Positions 1 to 7,748 of a stretch of DNA of 64,000 nucleotides are shown here, in pieces. The DNA is from Candidatus Villigracilis adiacens. GTDB lineage: Bacteria > Chloroflexota > Anaerolineae > Anaerolineales > Villigracilaceae. Under the pieces are notes generated by a model, which saw only the letters and a program-made list of their open reading frames with translations, was not told the DNA's origin and did no database searches. Position 1 is the first letter of the stretch; every line of letters begins with the position of its first letter. Where the stretch lies: NCBI GenBank assembly GCA_016703605.1, contig JADJBU010000004.1, forward strand, positions 1 to 64,000, in the 5' to 3' direction. Position numbers and translations under genes: made by a program.

Positions 1-2
1 AG

Positions 3-789
3 TTCGAGAAGTTATATGATTTTGAAACCATGCTCGGCAGTGGTCATCTCGCGGGTTATGCCGTGAATGCTGAATTCGAGAATCAAGTCGTCGAAGCCCC
101 GCGCGGACTCGCTGCCGGAAACCTTCGCCGCGAAATATGACGTCAGCAAAGATCTGCCGGTGCTGCTCTTCGCCATGGGCGACGGCAATCACTCGCTTGC
201 GACTGCCAAAGCGATTTGGGAAAAGATCAAAGCCGAAGTGGGCATGGACCACCCTGCGCGGTATGCTTTGGTTGAAATTGAAAACGTCCATGATGAGGCG
301 TTGGAGTTTGAGCCGATCCACCGCGTGGTCTTCGGCTTGAAGAAAGATATCTTCGCGGAGATGAAGTCTTTCTTCGGCGAGAATTACAAATACACCCCCG
401 TTGCCAACGGCGCGGAGATGACTCAACGCGTGGACAATGACGTCCCCGGTGACAAGCAGTTCATCGGCGTGGTCGGCGGCGGACAGGAGTTCGGCGTGAT
501 CGAGATCGCACATCCTTCCACCAATCTGGCGGTGGGAACCATTCAAGCCTTCCTCGACCCCTTCGTAAAGAACGGCGGCGCGGAGAAAATTGACTACGTC
601 CACGGGGAAGATGTGGTGGAACGCCTGTCGCTGCAAAGCGGCAACGTCGGCTTTTACCTGGCGGGTATGCACAAGAACGAGTTGTTCAAGACGGTGATCC
701 TGGATGGCGCTCTGCCGCGCAAGACCTTCTCGATGGGTGAAGCGAAGGAGAAGCGGTTTTATATGGAAGCGAGAAGGATTACGAAGTAG
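3..789 (+). CDS. DUF1015 family protein, 5'-partial and frameshifted
   Basis: C-terminal part of a DUF1015 protein, a family of unknown biochemical function that is widespread in anaerobes. The family hallmark MGDGNHSLATAK is encoded near 174-209. The gene runs in from before the window: bases 3-95 read FEKLYDFETMLGSGHLAGYA in frame 3, which is the expected upstream sequence, while everything from about position 101 onward is in frame 1. Removing one C from the CCCC at 97-100 joins the two frames smoothly (VVEARADSLPETFAAKYD). The ATG at 67 is therefore not a true start. Either the gene is inactivated or, more likely, one base of a homopolymer is miscalled. A strong terminator follows the stop. 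Confidence 0.85.
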
Positions 790-803
790 AAAGTGGCGTA
801 ACG

Positions 804-831
804 AAAAAGAGTCCGCGTGCGGACTCTTTTT
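804..831 (+). terminator. Rho-independent terminator of the DUF1015 gene
   Basis: Perfect 8-bp stem GAGTCCGC/GCGGACTC with a 2-nt loop, flanked by A5 and T5, so it may work on both strands. It lies 15 bp after the stop codon. Confidence 0.9.
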
Positions 832-930
832 GATTCTCATCATTCCTTAAAGAACAGGTACTTCATAGGAAGCGAACCTGTGACCAAGGATTTTTAGGCT
901 TTATTCCTGTTAGGATACATTTTTACATTA

Positions 931-1347
931 TTAGATTTTTGAATTCGTCAAATTCGCAATAATTATTTGCGAAATTTCTTCAAAAAGGCTTGCGTGGCTT
1001 GGTCGTGTGGATGCAATAACTTGTTTTTGTTTATTGTTAATTACGTGTTTATGATCTGGAAATGTAGAAATATCGTTATGATGTGGCGAATTGTCGTATC
1101 TAAATATTTCCTTATCCTCATGAAGATATTGATACGAATATCTTATTACTTGTGGATAGCACTTTCCGGTTTCCACAATTTCGGAAAACTCCAAACGGCT
1201 ATCATCCAAAAAGCGAATAGCTACAACAATCTTTACTCGATCATTACCATTATCTAGTTTTAATATTTTTTCTACATCTACATTGGCTGAGTACTCGTAA
1301 CTTTGAAGGTTGTTTATTACCCTCTCAATATGAATATTTACATCCAT
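931..1347 (-). CDS. TumE/DUF6516-like toxin of a toxin-antitoxin pair
   Basis: A 138-residue protein with the pattern of TumE-type toxins as annotated in cyanobacteria and Chloroflexota: a mid-region strand pair (FLDDSRLEFSEIV), a conserved RYSYQY and the signature FRYDNSPHHNDISTFPDHKH at about residues 82-101, followed by a C-terminal helix. The HH/HKH residues are the likely active-site candidates, but the mechanism is not established to my knowledge. The gene is AT-rich compared with the core genes. Its start ATG is preceded by AAGG. Removing the IS at 1375-2805 places this start 24 bp after the stop of the 125-residue gene at 2809-3186, the layout expected for an antitoxin-toxin operon. 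The reading frame is intact. The family name is from memory of motifs, not a search. Confidence 0.7.
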   Translation of the reverse strand: MDVNIHIERVINNLQSYEYSANVDVEKILKLDNGNDRVKIVVAIRFLDDSRLEFSEIVETGKCYPQVIRYSYQYLHEDKEIFRYDNSPHHNDISTFPDHKHVINNKQKQVIASTRPSHASLFEEISQIIIANLTNSKI

Positions 1348-1375
1348 TATTCAACCTTATATCTTTATGTATTAC

Positions 1376-1389
1376 AATACCATCGCCAA
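1376..1389. repeat. Terminal inverted repeat of the IS (left)
   Basis: AATACCATCGCCAA, exact reverse complement of 2791-2804. The flanking target copy GTATTA is at 1369-1374. Confidence 0.9.
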
Positions 1390-2750
1390 TCAGGCGGTAG
1401 AAGATGGTTCAAAAGCGGGATGAACCATGCCCAAACGGGCAATATGCTGGAAAATCTCAGTCAATAAAATGCCATCAGGCTTTTGAAGTAATTTTATTGT
1501 CTCGGCGACATAACGATGCCCACGATAATGGGATTTCAAGTCCAGGACGCTGAACTCAGGATTGTTCTTTCGATATTGCCTCAGAAGAACGGAACTGGAA
1601 GTTCACCATAAAGAACGAGAGGTTGGCGGCGTTCGTGACTGCCTCTTGTTTTACATTCATGAAGTCATCCAATCCCCAGTATTGCTTGGCATCGCGGAAG
1701 TTGAACTCGATCTGAAAGCGCAAGGTGTAGTAGTCATACAGTTTCTGGTAGGACAACTCCAAATCCGTGCTGAACAAAATTACATGCGCCTGCTTTTTGC
1801 TGGAAAGATTGGTCTTCAAGATGACTACGACGTTGATCGGGGCAGCAAACTCACGGTTGAGCAGTGTGGCTTGATAGATCTGGGTACGAATGCCTGCTTC
1901 GGTTCATCGGATTTCAAGTATTTCTTTTCATGTTGCGCACATCGACTTTGTCTCCATAGGTCGGATGGGGACCATGTCCACAATACTTGCCTGCGAAGGG
2001 TTCAAATAAGGCGGCGTCGGAACGAAATTTTGAAACCAACTGTAAGCCCGTCTGCAACACCATCCAAGCGCTTGGATAGTTTCCAAAATGACCGTCCATC
2101 ACCAGGTACCGCACCGTCAAAACACCCTTCAAAACTGCCAGAAATGCCTGCAAAATCGACTGAATGCGCAACAATTCAGGGCTCAAGATCGGTGGTTCCT
2201 TCTTCCTGTTCTTGCTGCCTTTCGGTCGACCAACTGGACGTTTCTTCTCTTTGCTTGGCTTTTCCTTTTCTTTTTTCTTCGGTTGTTTCGGCTCCTTGAT
2301 GATTTGCACGGCTTGAATGGGGTAGGACTGCCGCGCCTGAACATCGATCAATGAAAAGACGAAGAACGATAAGCCAGGAATCACCCGGTTTTGCAGACTG
2401 GAGAAAAACCGTCCCAGCCCGTGGGTCTCTTTGCCTGCCTTGCCAAACACCACTTCATCACCGGCTGCGATGTACTCACGATCCGGTTGATGAAATTTGC
2501 TGGTAAATAATATCCACTGGATTTGCAGCCACAGAATCGGTGTGTGATACAGCCGTTGGATCGTTCGATAACTGCCGCCTTTCTCGGTCCAACGCGACAG
2601 CTCCAACATGGTGATCCGTCCGTTGCTGATCAACATGCCACACGACCTGACCACTGCTCGCAAGGTCGTCGTGGAAATCACTGGCGCAATGCTTTGTAAA
2701 AGTGCTACAATTTCGGTCATGGGCTTCTCGGGTTTGGGATGTTTTCGCAA
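1390..2750 (-). pseudogene. IS4-family transposase, multiply frameshifted
   Basis: DDE transposase remnant. Segment one (2750 or ATG 2720 down to 1914) holds the N-terminal domain and the first catalytic Asp in LVMDGHFGNY, plus a lysine-rich insert around 2190-2290. It ends early at RNMKRNT. The sequence continues in another frame (KYLKSDEP), then another (EAGIRTQIYQATLLNREF), which leads into 1556-1819 with the YREK signature Y-x2-R-x3-E-x6-K in YYTLRFQIEFNFRDAK. The last part (NPEFSVLDLKSHYRGHRYV, ending at 1390) is in yet another frame. At least three indels are needed to restore one frame, so the element cannot move by itself. Confidence 0.88.
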
Positions 2751-2790
2751 ACCTACTTTACTCGAAAAGCCCTACTTTTTCACCTCATTT

Positions 2791-2804
2791 TTGGCGATGG
2801 TATT
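2791..2804. repeat. Terminal inverted repeat of the IS (right)
   Basis: TTGGCGATGGTATT, exact reverse complement of 1376-1389. The flanking target copy GTATTA is at 2806-2811 and includes the stop codon of the gene at 2809-3186. Confidence 0.9.
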
Positions 2805-2808
2805 AGTA

Positions 2809-3186
2809 TTAAGGACAGGAATATTTTCTGATTTTTGAGAGACCTAAGTAAAGGATATAAGTATCAACCCATTCTTCAAAATCTTTATTGTCACTACCTT
2901 TGCCTTCAGTGTATTTCTCAAACATTTCAATTGTTGAGTAACCAAACATTTTTTCAAAACTAACTAGTTTTTCCATCAGGTCGTGGGAGTTAACATTTTC
3001 AACAATTTCTTTCCAATTGGTTGGCGAAATTGTGGCTTGATGTGCTTTGTTTGTGCTTGAAAAAACGGGGTCAGCTTTGATTTCAACCCGTGTTACTTTA
3101 GGTACTATGGTTACATTTTTTCCAAATAAAGAATTTAGAGCCCTAATGTTAGTGGTCACTGAGTCTTTGAATTTTACTTCGACCAT
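2809..3186 (-). CDS. Small acidic protein, candidate antitoxin partner of the TumE-like toxin
   Basis: A 125-residue protein without a confidently recognised family. The C-terminal part (SFEKMFGYSTIEMFEKYTEG ... DFEEWVDTYILYL) resembles small proteins that stand directly before TumE-like toxins in other genomes, with an F-x3-Y/F-G-x-S/T-x2-E-F/M-x2-K-Y pattern and a closing D-F-x-E-W helix. That comparison is from memory. Its TAA stop lies in the duplicated IS target; before insertion the toxin at 931-1347 started 24 bp further on. It follows the DUF3467 gene by 13 bp and is probably co-transcribed with it. It is AT-rich like its neighbours. Confidence 0.6.
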   Translation of the reverse strand: MVEVKFKDSVTTNIRALNSLFGKNVTIVPKVTRVEIKADPVFSSTNKAHQATISPTNWKEIVENVNSHDLMEKLVSFEKMFGYSTIEMFEKYTEGKGSDNKDFEEWVDTYILYLGLSKIRKYSCP

Positions 3187-3199
3187 TTTATTATCCTTA

Positions 3200-3481
3200 T
3201 TATTTAATATTAGCTTTCCATAAAGAGAGTAGTGGTTCCTCTAATGGAAGTTCAAATTTAAAGTTTTCTTCATATTTTTTTATTTGATCTGTTAATAAAG
3301 CAACTAATGCTTTTGCATGTTGTGGACTCATGCGAATTGTGCATTCATTAGAAGATTGAAGTATTTGTGGTTTATTTTGGTCAATTACAACAACTGACTG
3401 GGCATTGAAATTTAAAGTAATGTCATACAAACTAGAAAATACATTTACTGAGTTAGCGTAGAATTCATTTTTTTCTGACAT
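3200..3481 (-). CDS. DUF3467 family protein
   Basis: A 93-residue protein with the DUF3467 pattern: YANSVNVFSSLYDITLNF at the start, then IRMSPQHAKALVALL and a KKYEENF helix. The family is small, soluble and of unknown function. It is the first gene of the short AT-rich minus-strand set (DUF3467, candidate antitoxin, TumE-like toxin). The start ATG is preceded by AGGAGAAAACC, a good ribosome site. Confidence 0.75.
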   Translation of the reverse strand: MSEKNEFYANSVNVFSSLYDITLNFNAQSVVVIDQNKPQILQSSNECTIRMSPQHAKALVALLTDQIKKYEENFKFELPLEEPLLSLWKANIK

Positions 3482-3573
3482 GGTTTTCTCCTATTAGATA
3501 TGCTCTCCTAAGTATATTACTTTTTTTGTTTTCGATAATTACAGTTATTAACTTCTCATACCACATAAAAGAA

Positions 3574-3692
3574 CTACTTCTGCCGAAAGGGAATCATCAT
3601 CAAAAATCCCAGTGCGATGATGCCCTGTCCGATCAAGACGCCGGTCGCTTGCCAGGTAACTTCAAAAGCCGGTTGGATTCGGGCATAGGGCG
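3574..3692 (-). pseudogene. Degenerate second copy of the 40-residue membrane peptide gene
   Basis: The reverse strand reads ATGVLIGQGIIALGFLMMIP followed by FRQK and a TAG stop (3574-3576), nearly the same as the C-terminal half of the small ORF at 3807-3929. Upstream the reading frame (PYARIQPAFEVTWQ) reaches an in-frame TGA without a recognisable start, so this looks like a decayed duplicate. Together the copies form a direct repeat of about 80 bp, roughly 233 bp apart. Confidence 0.45.
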
Positions 3693-3806
3693 GGTTCCTG
3701 CTTATTCAAAATTATACAACTAATAATCCAAATTCACCCAGTCTATATGTCAAAATCGAAAAACAACTTGGCGAGGGCGTAAATAAAAAGCGATACTCAA
3801 TTAATT

Positions 3807-3929
3807 TCACTTCTGCCGAAACGAAATCATCATCATAAACCCCAGCGCGATGATGCCCTGACCGATCAAGACGCCGGTCGCTTGCCGGGGACCAAAGTAG
3901 GGAATTTGCGGGAAGGAATACGAGCCCAT
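3807..3929 (-). CDS. Predicted 40-residue single-pass membrane peptide
   Basis: ATG at 3927-3929 to TGA at 3807-3809. The sequence begins MGSYSFPQIPYFGPRQATGV and continues through one hydrophobic segment (VLIGQGIIALGFMMMI) to a basic FRQK end. A TATAAC box lies about 18 nt before the ATG and no clear ribosome site is seen, so a short-leader transcript is possible. The hydrophobic half is conserved in the degenerate copy at 3574-3692. Function unknown; it may also be the remnant end of a larger gene. Confidence 0.4.
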   Translation of the reverse strand: MGSYSFPQIPYFGPRQATGVLIGQGIIALGFMMMISFRQK

Positions 3930-3982
3930 GCTCGTCAAAATTCCAGGGTTATAATCCATCCATCCCATTTAGAGGAAAATTA

Positions 3983-4699
3983 ATGACCGGTCTCGATCTG
4001 ACTACGAAGAAGAAAAATAAAATATATCCCGCCTTTTTGAAACAGCTGGTTGAACTTCTCCCAACTCTCCTGCTGTGCGGAGCGCTGGCATCGAGCGGTT
4101 CGTTGTTCACGATCTGGCTGGCGGATTATACAGACAACCCGGTCTGGAAACTGGCAAAAGACGCGGCGGAGGTCATTGGGTATCCCGCCTATTTTGGGCT
4201 GCTTGCCAGTTGGAGTTCCATGCTTTGGATGGCGACCGCCGCCATCTGCTTATTTACCGTTGCCGTCATTTGGAGGGTTTCGCCCGACCGCGCGGCGCGG
4301 CGTTTTTTACTTTTCTCGGGGTTGCTCAGTCTGGCGCTTGCGGTTGACGATCTGTATCTCCTGCACGACAGAATTCTTCCAAAACTAATCGGAACCTCGG
4401 AAAGTGTTTTTTACCTGCTGTACCTGTTCCTGATGACCGGTTACCTGGTCGTGTTCTTCCGGCAGATCATCCGCTTCGATTACATCCTTTTCTGGACCGC
4501 CTTTTTCTTCCTTGCCTTTTCGCGCGGTTTCTATAACCTGGTCCCCTCCCTGCGCGAATACTACACCGCCAACGACATGCTCAAGTATTTCGGCATTGTC
4601 TTCTGGCTGGCGTTCTTTGCCCGGACAGCCGCGAAACAATTCCGGAGGGATGCGGTTTCCAACCCGACACGGCGCGGCGAGGTTTCGGAAATCAACTGA
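3983..4699 (+). CDS. Polytopic membrane protein of unknown function
   Basis: A 238-residue protein with about six hydrophobic segments (roughly residues 20-48, 62-95, 108-120, 140-160, 165-185, 205-220). Between segments three and four it carries the motif DDLYLLHDRILPKLIG. The acidic DD-x3-LH pattern recalls a group of uncharacterised bacterial membrane proteins with a DDLFLLHE motif, possibly a metal or substrate site, but no enzyme activity can be named. ATG is preceded by GAGGAAAAT. It stands alone, convergent with the phosphatase gene downstream. Confidence 0.75.
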   Translation: MTGLDLTTKKKNKIYPAFLKQLVELLPTLLLCGALASSGSLFTIWLADYTDNPVWKLAKDAAEVIGYPAYFGLLASWSSMLWMATAAICLFTVAVIWRVSPDRAARRFLLFSGLLSLALAVDDLYLLHDRILPKLIGTSESVFYLLYLFLMTGYLVVFFRQIIRFDYILFWTAFFFLAFSRGFYNLVPSLREYYTANDMLKYFGIVFWLAFFARTAAKQFRRDAVSNPTRRGEVSEIN

Positions 4700-4773
4700 G
4701 GTTACGAAACGCCGCCTTCCCGCTGACAAGGAAAACCGTCAACGATCACCAATGGATCGGCATGGGTTGCAGT

Positions 4774-5739
4774 CTATTTATTTTTTCTTCTAACTTTTGC
4801 CAGCCAACGCAATGCCAGCCAGTGATGGGAATCCGGTCTCGCCCAGGGGTGATGTTCGCGGACTCGCGCCAGCGCATCTTCGGCGCTCAAGCCTTCGAGC
4901 AGGATCAATGCCGCGCAGGCGACTGTCGTCGAGCGGTTCATCCCCGCCACGCAATGGACCAGCACGCTCTGATTCTGCTTCAAGCGTTCGATCGCCCACC
5001 CCGCCTCCTCCCGGATTTGTTCGATGGTCATTCCCTGCGAGCCTTCGCCATGTTCGACGGCGCGGTCGCGTGGGTCGAGTGCCTGTCCCTTCTTCACCCA
5101 GCGGCTTGATTCTTCTCCCAAGTTCAAGACCGCATCCACCTGCGGGCGTTTCTTCGGTTGGATATTCACCCCGCCAATAAACAAGCGGCTATGGAAGTTC
5201 TTATCTCTTAATTGAATTGAAATTGGGTCGCCGCCAAAGGTTTTATAGATCGCTTTTTCTTTAGGGACGGTTCGATTCGGCATGGGCGGAGCAGGTGACC
5301 AATCGCGCTCCACTATGAAGGGTTTACTTGGGGAGTCTGCCCGTTCGCATTTCACATTTTGCGCAAAGAATTGCATATCCGCGCCGACGGGCAGGCGCAA
5401 GCCGAACATGTGGAAGATGTCTGTCCGCCTGGGCTGACGCCATGAATACATGTAGGCGATGATGCGGGAGGAGTCATCGAGGCTGTAGGAGTCGAGGGAT
5501 GTGAAAAAATCGTCCCGTTTGAGTTTGGAGATACCGGTAAAGGTCAGGGTCAGTGGAATGTGCTTCGCGCGGACTTGTTCATGGATTTTCCCCTCTCGTT
5601 CAAGGAGTTTGGAAGAGATCGGCTGAAATCCCTGCACGCCCAGGATGATTTTATCTTTCTCCTCCCGATACGAATCCAAACGCGCTCCTTGAATTAAGGA
5701 TGCGAATGAGCGCTGGATGATGCGGGTAGTAGTTTTCAT
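4774..5739 (-). CDS. Dual-specificity-type protein phosphatase
   Basis: A 321-residue protein. The C-terminal half (about 180-315) is a cysteine phosphatase domain with the CX5R loop in VHCVAGMNRST (Cys near 263, Arg near 269) and a general-acid Asp candidate upstream (LDPRDRAVEHGEG). The N-terminal 180 residues match no family I recognise; they include IIAYMYSWRQPRRTDIFHMF and may bind substrate. It is cytoplasmic, with no signal or membrane segment. It would remove phosphate from proteins or from a small phospho-compound; the HCVAGMNRS form is typical of DSP enzymes. It is downstream of kynU on the same strand but separated by 120 bp containing a hairpin. Confidence 0.8.
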   Translation of the reverse strand: MKTTTRIIQRSFASLIQGARLDSYREEKDKIILGVQGFQPISSKLLEREGKIHEQVRAKHIPLTLTFTGISKLKRDDFFTSLDSYSLDDSSRIIAYMYSWRQPRRTDIFHMFGLRLPVGADMQFFAQNVKCERADSPSKPFIVERDWSPAPPMPNRTVPKEKAIYKTFGGDPISIQLRDKNFHSRLFIGGVNIQPKKRPQVDAVLNLGEESSRWVKKGQALDPRDRAVEHGEGSQGMTIEQIREEAGWAIERLKQNQSVLVHCVAGMNRSTTVACAALILLEGLSAEDALARVREHHPWARPDSHHWLALRWLAKVRRKNK

Positions 5740-5761
5740 ATAAACAAATCCCGAAGGGATG

Positions 5762-5850
5762 ATTTGGCAATATCAGCTATGACACCCCTTCGGGGTTAGT
5801 TCATCGATTGATTTCGATCTATAAAAATGTCAGCCCTTTGGGCTTTTTTC
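5762..5850. repeat. Palindromic repeats / possible bidirectional terminator
   Basis: The gap between kynU and the phosphatase gene holds CCCCTTCGGGG near 5786 and the hairpin AGCCC-TTT-GGGCT followed by T6 near 5832-5850. The T run suits plus-strand transcripts better than kynU itself. Confidence 0.45.
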
Positions 5851-5859
5851 GTTATCCGA

Positions 5860-7134
5860 TTATGTCACTGCCAGTTTATTCTTTGGATATTTCTCGTATC
5901 TCTTCTCTTCCATCACTCTGCGGATTCGGTCGAAGCCTTCCCAGACATCGGCAAAGGAGAGGTAGATGGGCGCAAAGCCGAGGCGCAGGTTATCGGGGGC
6001 GCGGAAGTCGGGGATGAGGTTCATCTCTTCGATGAGGGTGCGGTTGATGCGATAACCGTCCGCGTGGCGAATGGAGATGTGCGAGCCGCGAATGGCAGAG
6101 TCCGCTGGGGAGCCTAATGAAAAGCCGAAGGGGACGAGCCAACTCTCGGTTAAGAAAGAGGCGAAGTCCGTCATCAAAATGGATTTTGCACGAAGTTCAT
6201 CCATGCCTGCCTGGAGGAGCGGTTCGAGGGCGGCTTCCATGGTGAGCAGGGAGATCATGGGTTGGGTGCCGACGAGAAAGCGTTGTGCGCCGGGGGCGGG
6301 GGTGTAATCGAGGTCGAAGTCGAAGGGATTTTTTTGACCCCACCAACCCCAGATGGGCGAGGAAAGTTTTTCTTGAATGTTTTTGTTGACGTATAAAAAT
6401 GCGGGCGCACCGGGACCGCCGTTGAGATATTTGTAGGTGCAGCCGATGGCGAAGTCTGCGTTGCAGTCGTCAAGGTGGACGGGGACGGAGCCGACAGAGT
6501 GAGACAAATCCCAAAGGACGAGTGCGCCTTTTTTGTGGGCAAGGTCGGTGATGCGCTGCGTGTCGTACATGTATCCGCTTTTGAAAACAACATGCGAGAG
6601 TGTGACGAGCGCAGTGTTATCGTTGATGGCGGCTTCGAGCGCGGCGAGATCGGGCGTGATGTCGTTGTCGCTGGCGCCGATGCGGATGATCTCATGACGA
6701 TTGCCGAGCGTTTGATTGATGCCTTGCAAAATATAAAGGTCGGAAGGAAAATTGAATGTGTCGGTGATGATGCGAGTTTTATTGGGTTGCAGGGTGAGCG
6801 CAGAGGTGGCAAGTTTGAAAAGGTTGACCGAAACCGTATCGCTGACGAGGGTTTGCCCTTTTGCCGCGCCGATGAGTGAGCCGATCTTATCCCCCACGCG
6901 CGAGGGAGCCTCCCACCAGCCTTTGTTCCAACCGCGAATCAAGTCCTTGCCCCATTGTTCATCGACAATTTGGCGCGATCTTTCCTGCGCCGCTTTGGGC
7001 ATCATGCCAAGCGAGTTGCCGTCGAAGTAGACAAGGCTTGGGTCTGGAATGACAAACGCCTCTTTGAAGGAGGCGAGTTTATCTTGAGAATCGAGTTGCA
7101 GGGCGAAATCACGGGAGGTGGAGAAATTTGTCAC
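5860..7134 (-). CDS. kynU: Kynureninase
   Basis: A 424-residue PLP enzyme (EC 3.7.1.3) that cleaves L-kynurenine to anthranilate and alanine, in tryptophan breakdown or NAD synthesis from tryptophan. Landmarks are LVYFDGNSLGMMPKAA near the N terminus, the substrate-site stretch RGWNKGWWEAPSRVGDKIG, the PLP Asp region LVLWDLSHSVGSVP and the Schiff-base lysine in CTYKYLNGGPGAP. Length is as in other bacterial kynureninases. No other kynurenine-pathway gene is nearby, so its pathway partner is elsewhere or it acts in salvage. Start ATG fits the family N terminus. Confidence 0.95.
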   Translation of the reverse strand: MTNFSTSRDFALQLDSQDKLASFKEAFVIPDPSLVYFDGNSLGMMPKAAQERSRQIVDEQWGKDLIRGWNKGWWEAPSRVGDKIGSLIGAAKGQTLVSDTVSVNLFKLATSALTLQPNKTRIITDTFNFPSDLYILQGINQTLGNRHEIIRIGASDNDITPDLAALEAAINDNTALVTLSHVVFKSGYMYDTQRITDLAHKKGALVLWDLSHSVGSVPVHLDDCNADFAIGCTYKYLNGGPGAPAFLYVNKNIQEKLSSPIWGWWGQKNPFDFDLDYTPAPGAQRFLVGTQPMISLLTMEAALEPLLQAGMDELRAKSILMTDFASFLTESWLVPFGFSLGSPADSAIRGSHISIRHADGYRINRTLIEEMNLIPDFRAPDNLRLGFAPIYLSFADVWEGFDRIRRVMEEKRYEKYPKNKLAVT

Positions 7135-7139
7135 GTCTC

Positions 7140-7745
7140 CTATTTTACCTGCTCAGCCGACAAAAACTTGAAGGGGTGGCTGGTGTAGTAAAAGACCCAC
7201 TCTTCTCCCTGATTAATGACGCTGGGCAGTTCGTGCTGGGCGTTGAACGTTTCGCCGCCGATACGCATTTCCAGCACGCGGACGGTTCGATACATGGGAC
7301 CTGTTTTGGCTGCATTGCGTTCGCGTCTCTCCACCCACACAAAGTTGACCGTTCCCTCCACGCGGCGGACGGTTGTATCCACTTTGCGGTTGGCGCTTGC
7401 AAATATTGCCCGTAAAATTACGATCAGAATTCCGCCAAATATAACCAGAAAAAACAGCGCCATGCAGAGCATGGGAATCAAGGAAATCAGCGCTCCCGTA
7501 GTGACCTTGCCGCTTTCCAGCAGACTCCCGCCTATTGTGGCAAGGATGGGGGCGCCCAGACCTGTCAATAATGCTCCTCCAAAAATCAACGCAATGACCA
7601 CGCCAATGATCGTGTTAAAACTTTTGTGGCTTTTGGCTTTCTCCGCCAGCATGGTTTTCTGTTTTTGAGTCGATTGTCCCAGGCGGTTGGCGGCAAGGTC
7701 GGCATCGTCGAAGCCGAGAACGCTTTGAATATCCATATCAGGCAT
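7140..7745 (-). CDS. Paralogous membrane protein (copy 2 of a tandem pair)
   Basis: A 201-residue protein. It has an N-terminal soluble helix with QKQKTMLAEKAKSHKSFN, two transmembrane segments (about 44-70 and 85-112), and a C-terminal soluble domain (VEGTVNFVWVERRER ... GEEWVFYYTSHPFKFLSAE). The same order and motifs are in the gene at 7749-8327, three bases upstream, so this is a recent tandem duplication. No known family is recognised; the C-terminal part looks like a small beta domain facing the cytoplasm or the outside. It ends six bases before kynU begins, so all three are likely one transcript. Confidence 0.8.
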   Translation of the reverse strand: MPDMDIQSVLGFDDADLAANRLGQSTQKQKTMLAEKAKSHKSFNTIIGVVIALIFGGALLTGLGAPILATIGGSLLESGKVTTGALISLIPMLCMALFFLVIFGGILIVILRAIFASANRKVDTTVRRVEGTVNFVWVERRERNAAKTGPMYRTVRVLEMRIGGETFNAQHELPSVINQGEEWVFYYTSHPFKFLSAEQVK

Positions 7746-7748
7746 GGG

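Larger units (their letters stand above)
1375..2805 (-). mobile_element. Decayed IS4-type insertion sequence with intact ends
   Basis: About 1431 bp bounded by perfect 14-bp inverted repeats: AATACCATCGCCAA at 1376-1389 and its reverse complement at 2791-2804. One base outside each repeat is a 6-bp direct repeat GTATTA (1369-1374 and 2806-2811), the probable target duplication. The element carries one transposase gene with several frameshifts. Length and the YREK motif of the transposase fit the IS4 superfamily; a subgroup cannot be assigned by eye. The insertion point coincides with the TAA stop of the upstream gene (2809-2811), so excision restores both neighbours. Confidence 0.88.

Noticed and set aside
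3526..3723. 65-codon plus-strand ORF
   Set aside because: It is the opposite strand of the degenerate membrane-peptide copy and lacks a ribosome site.
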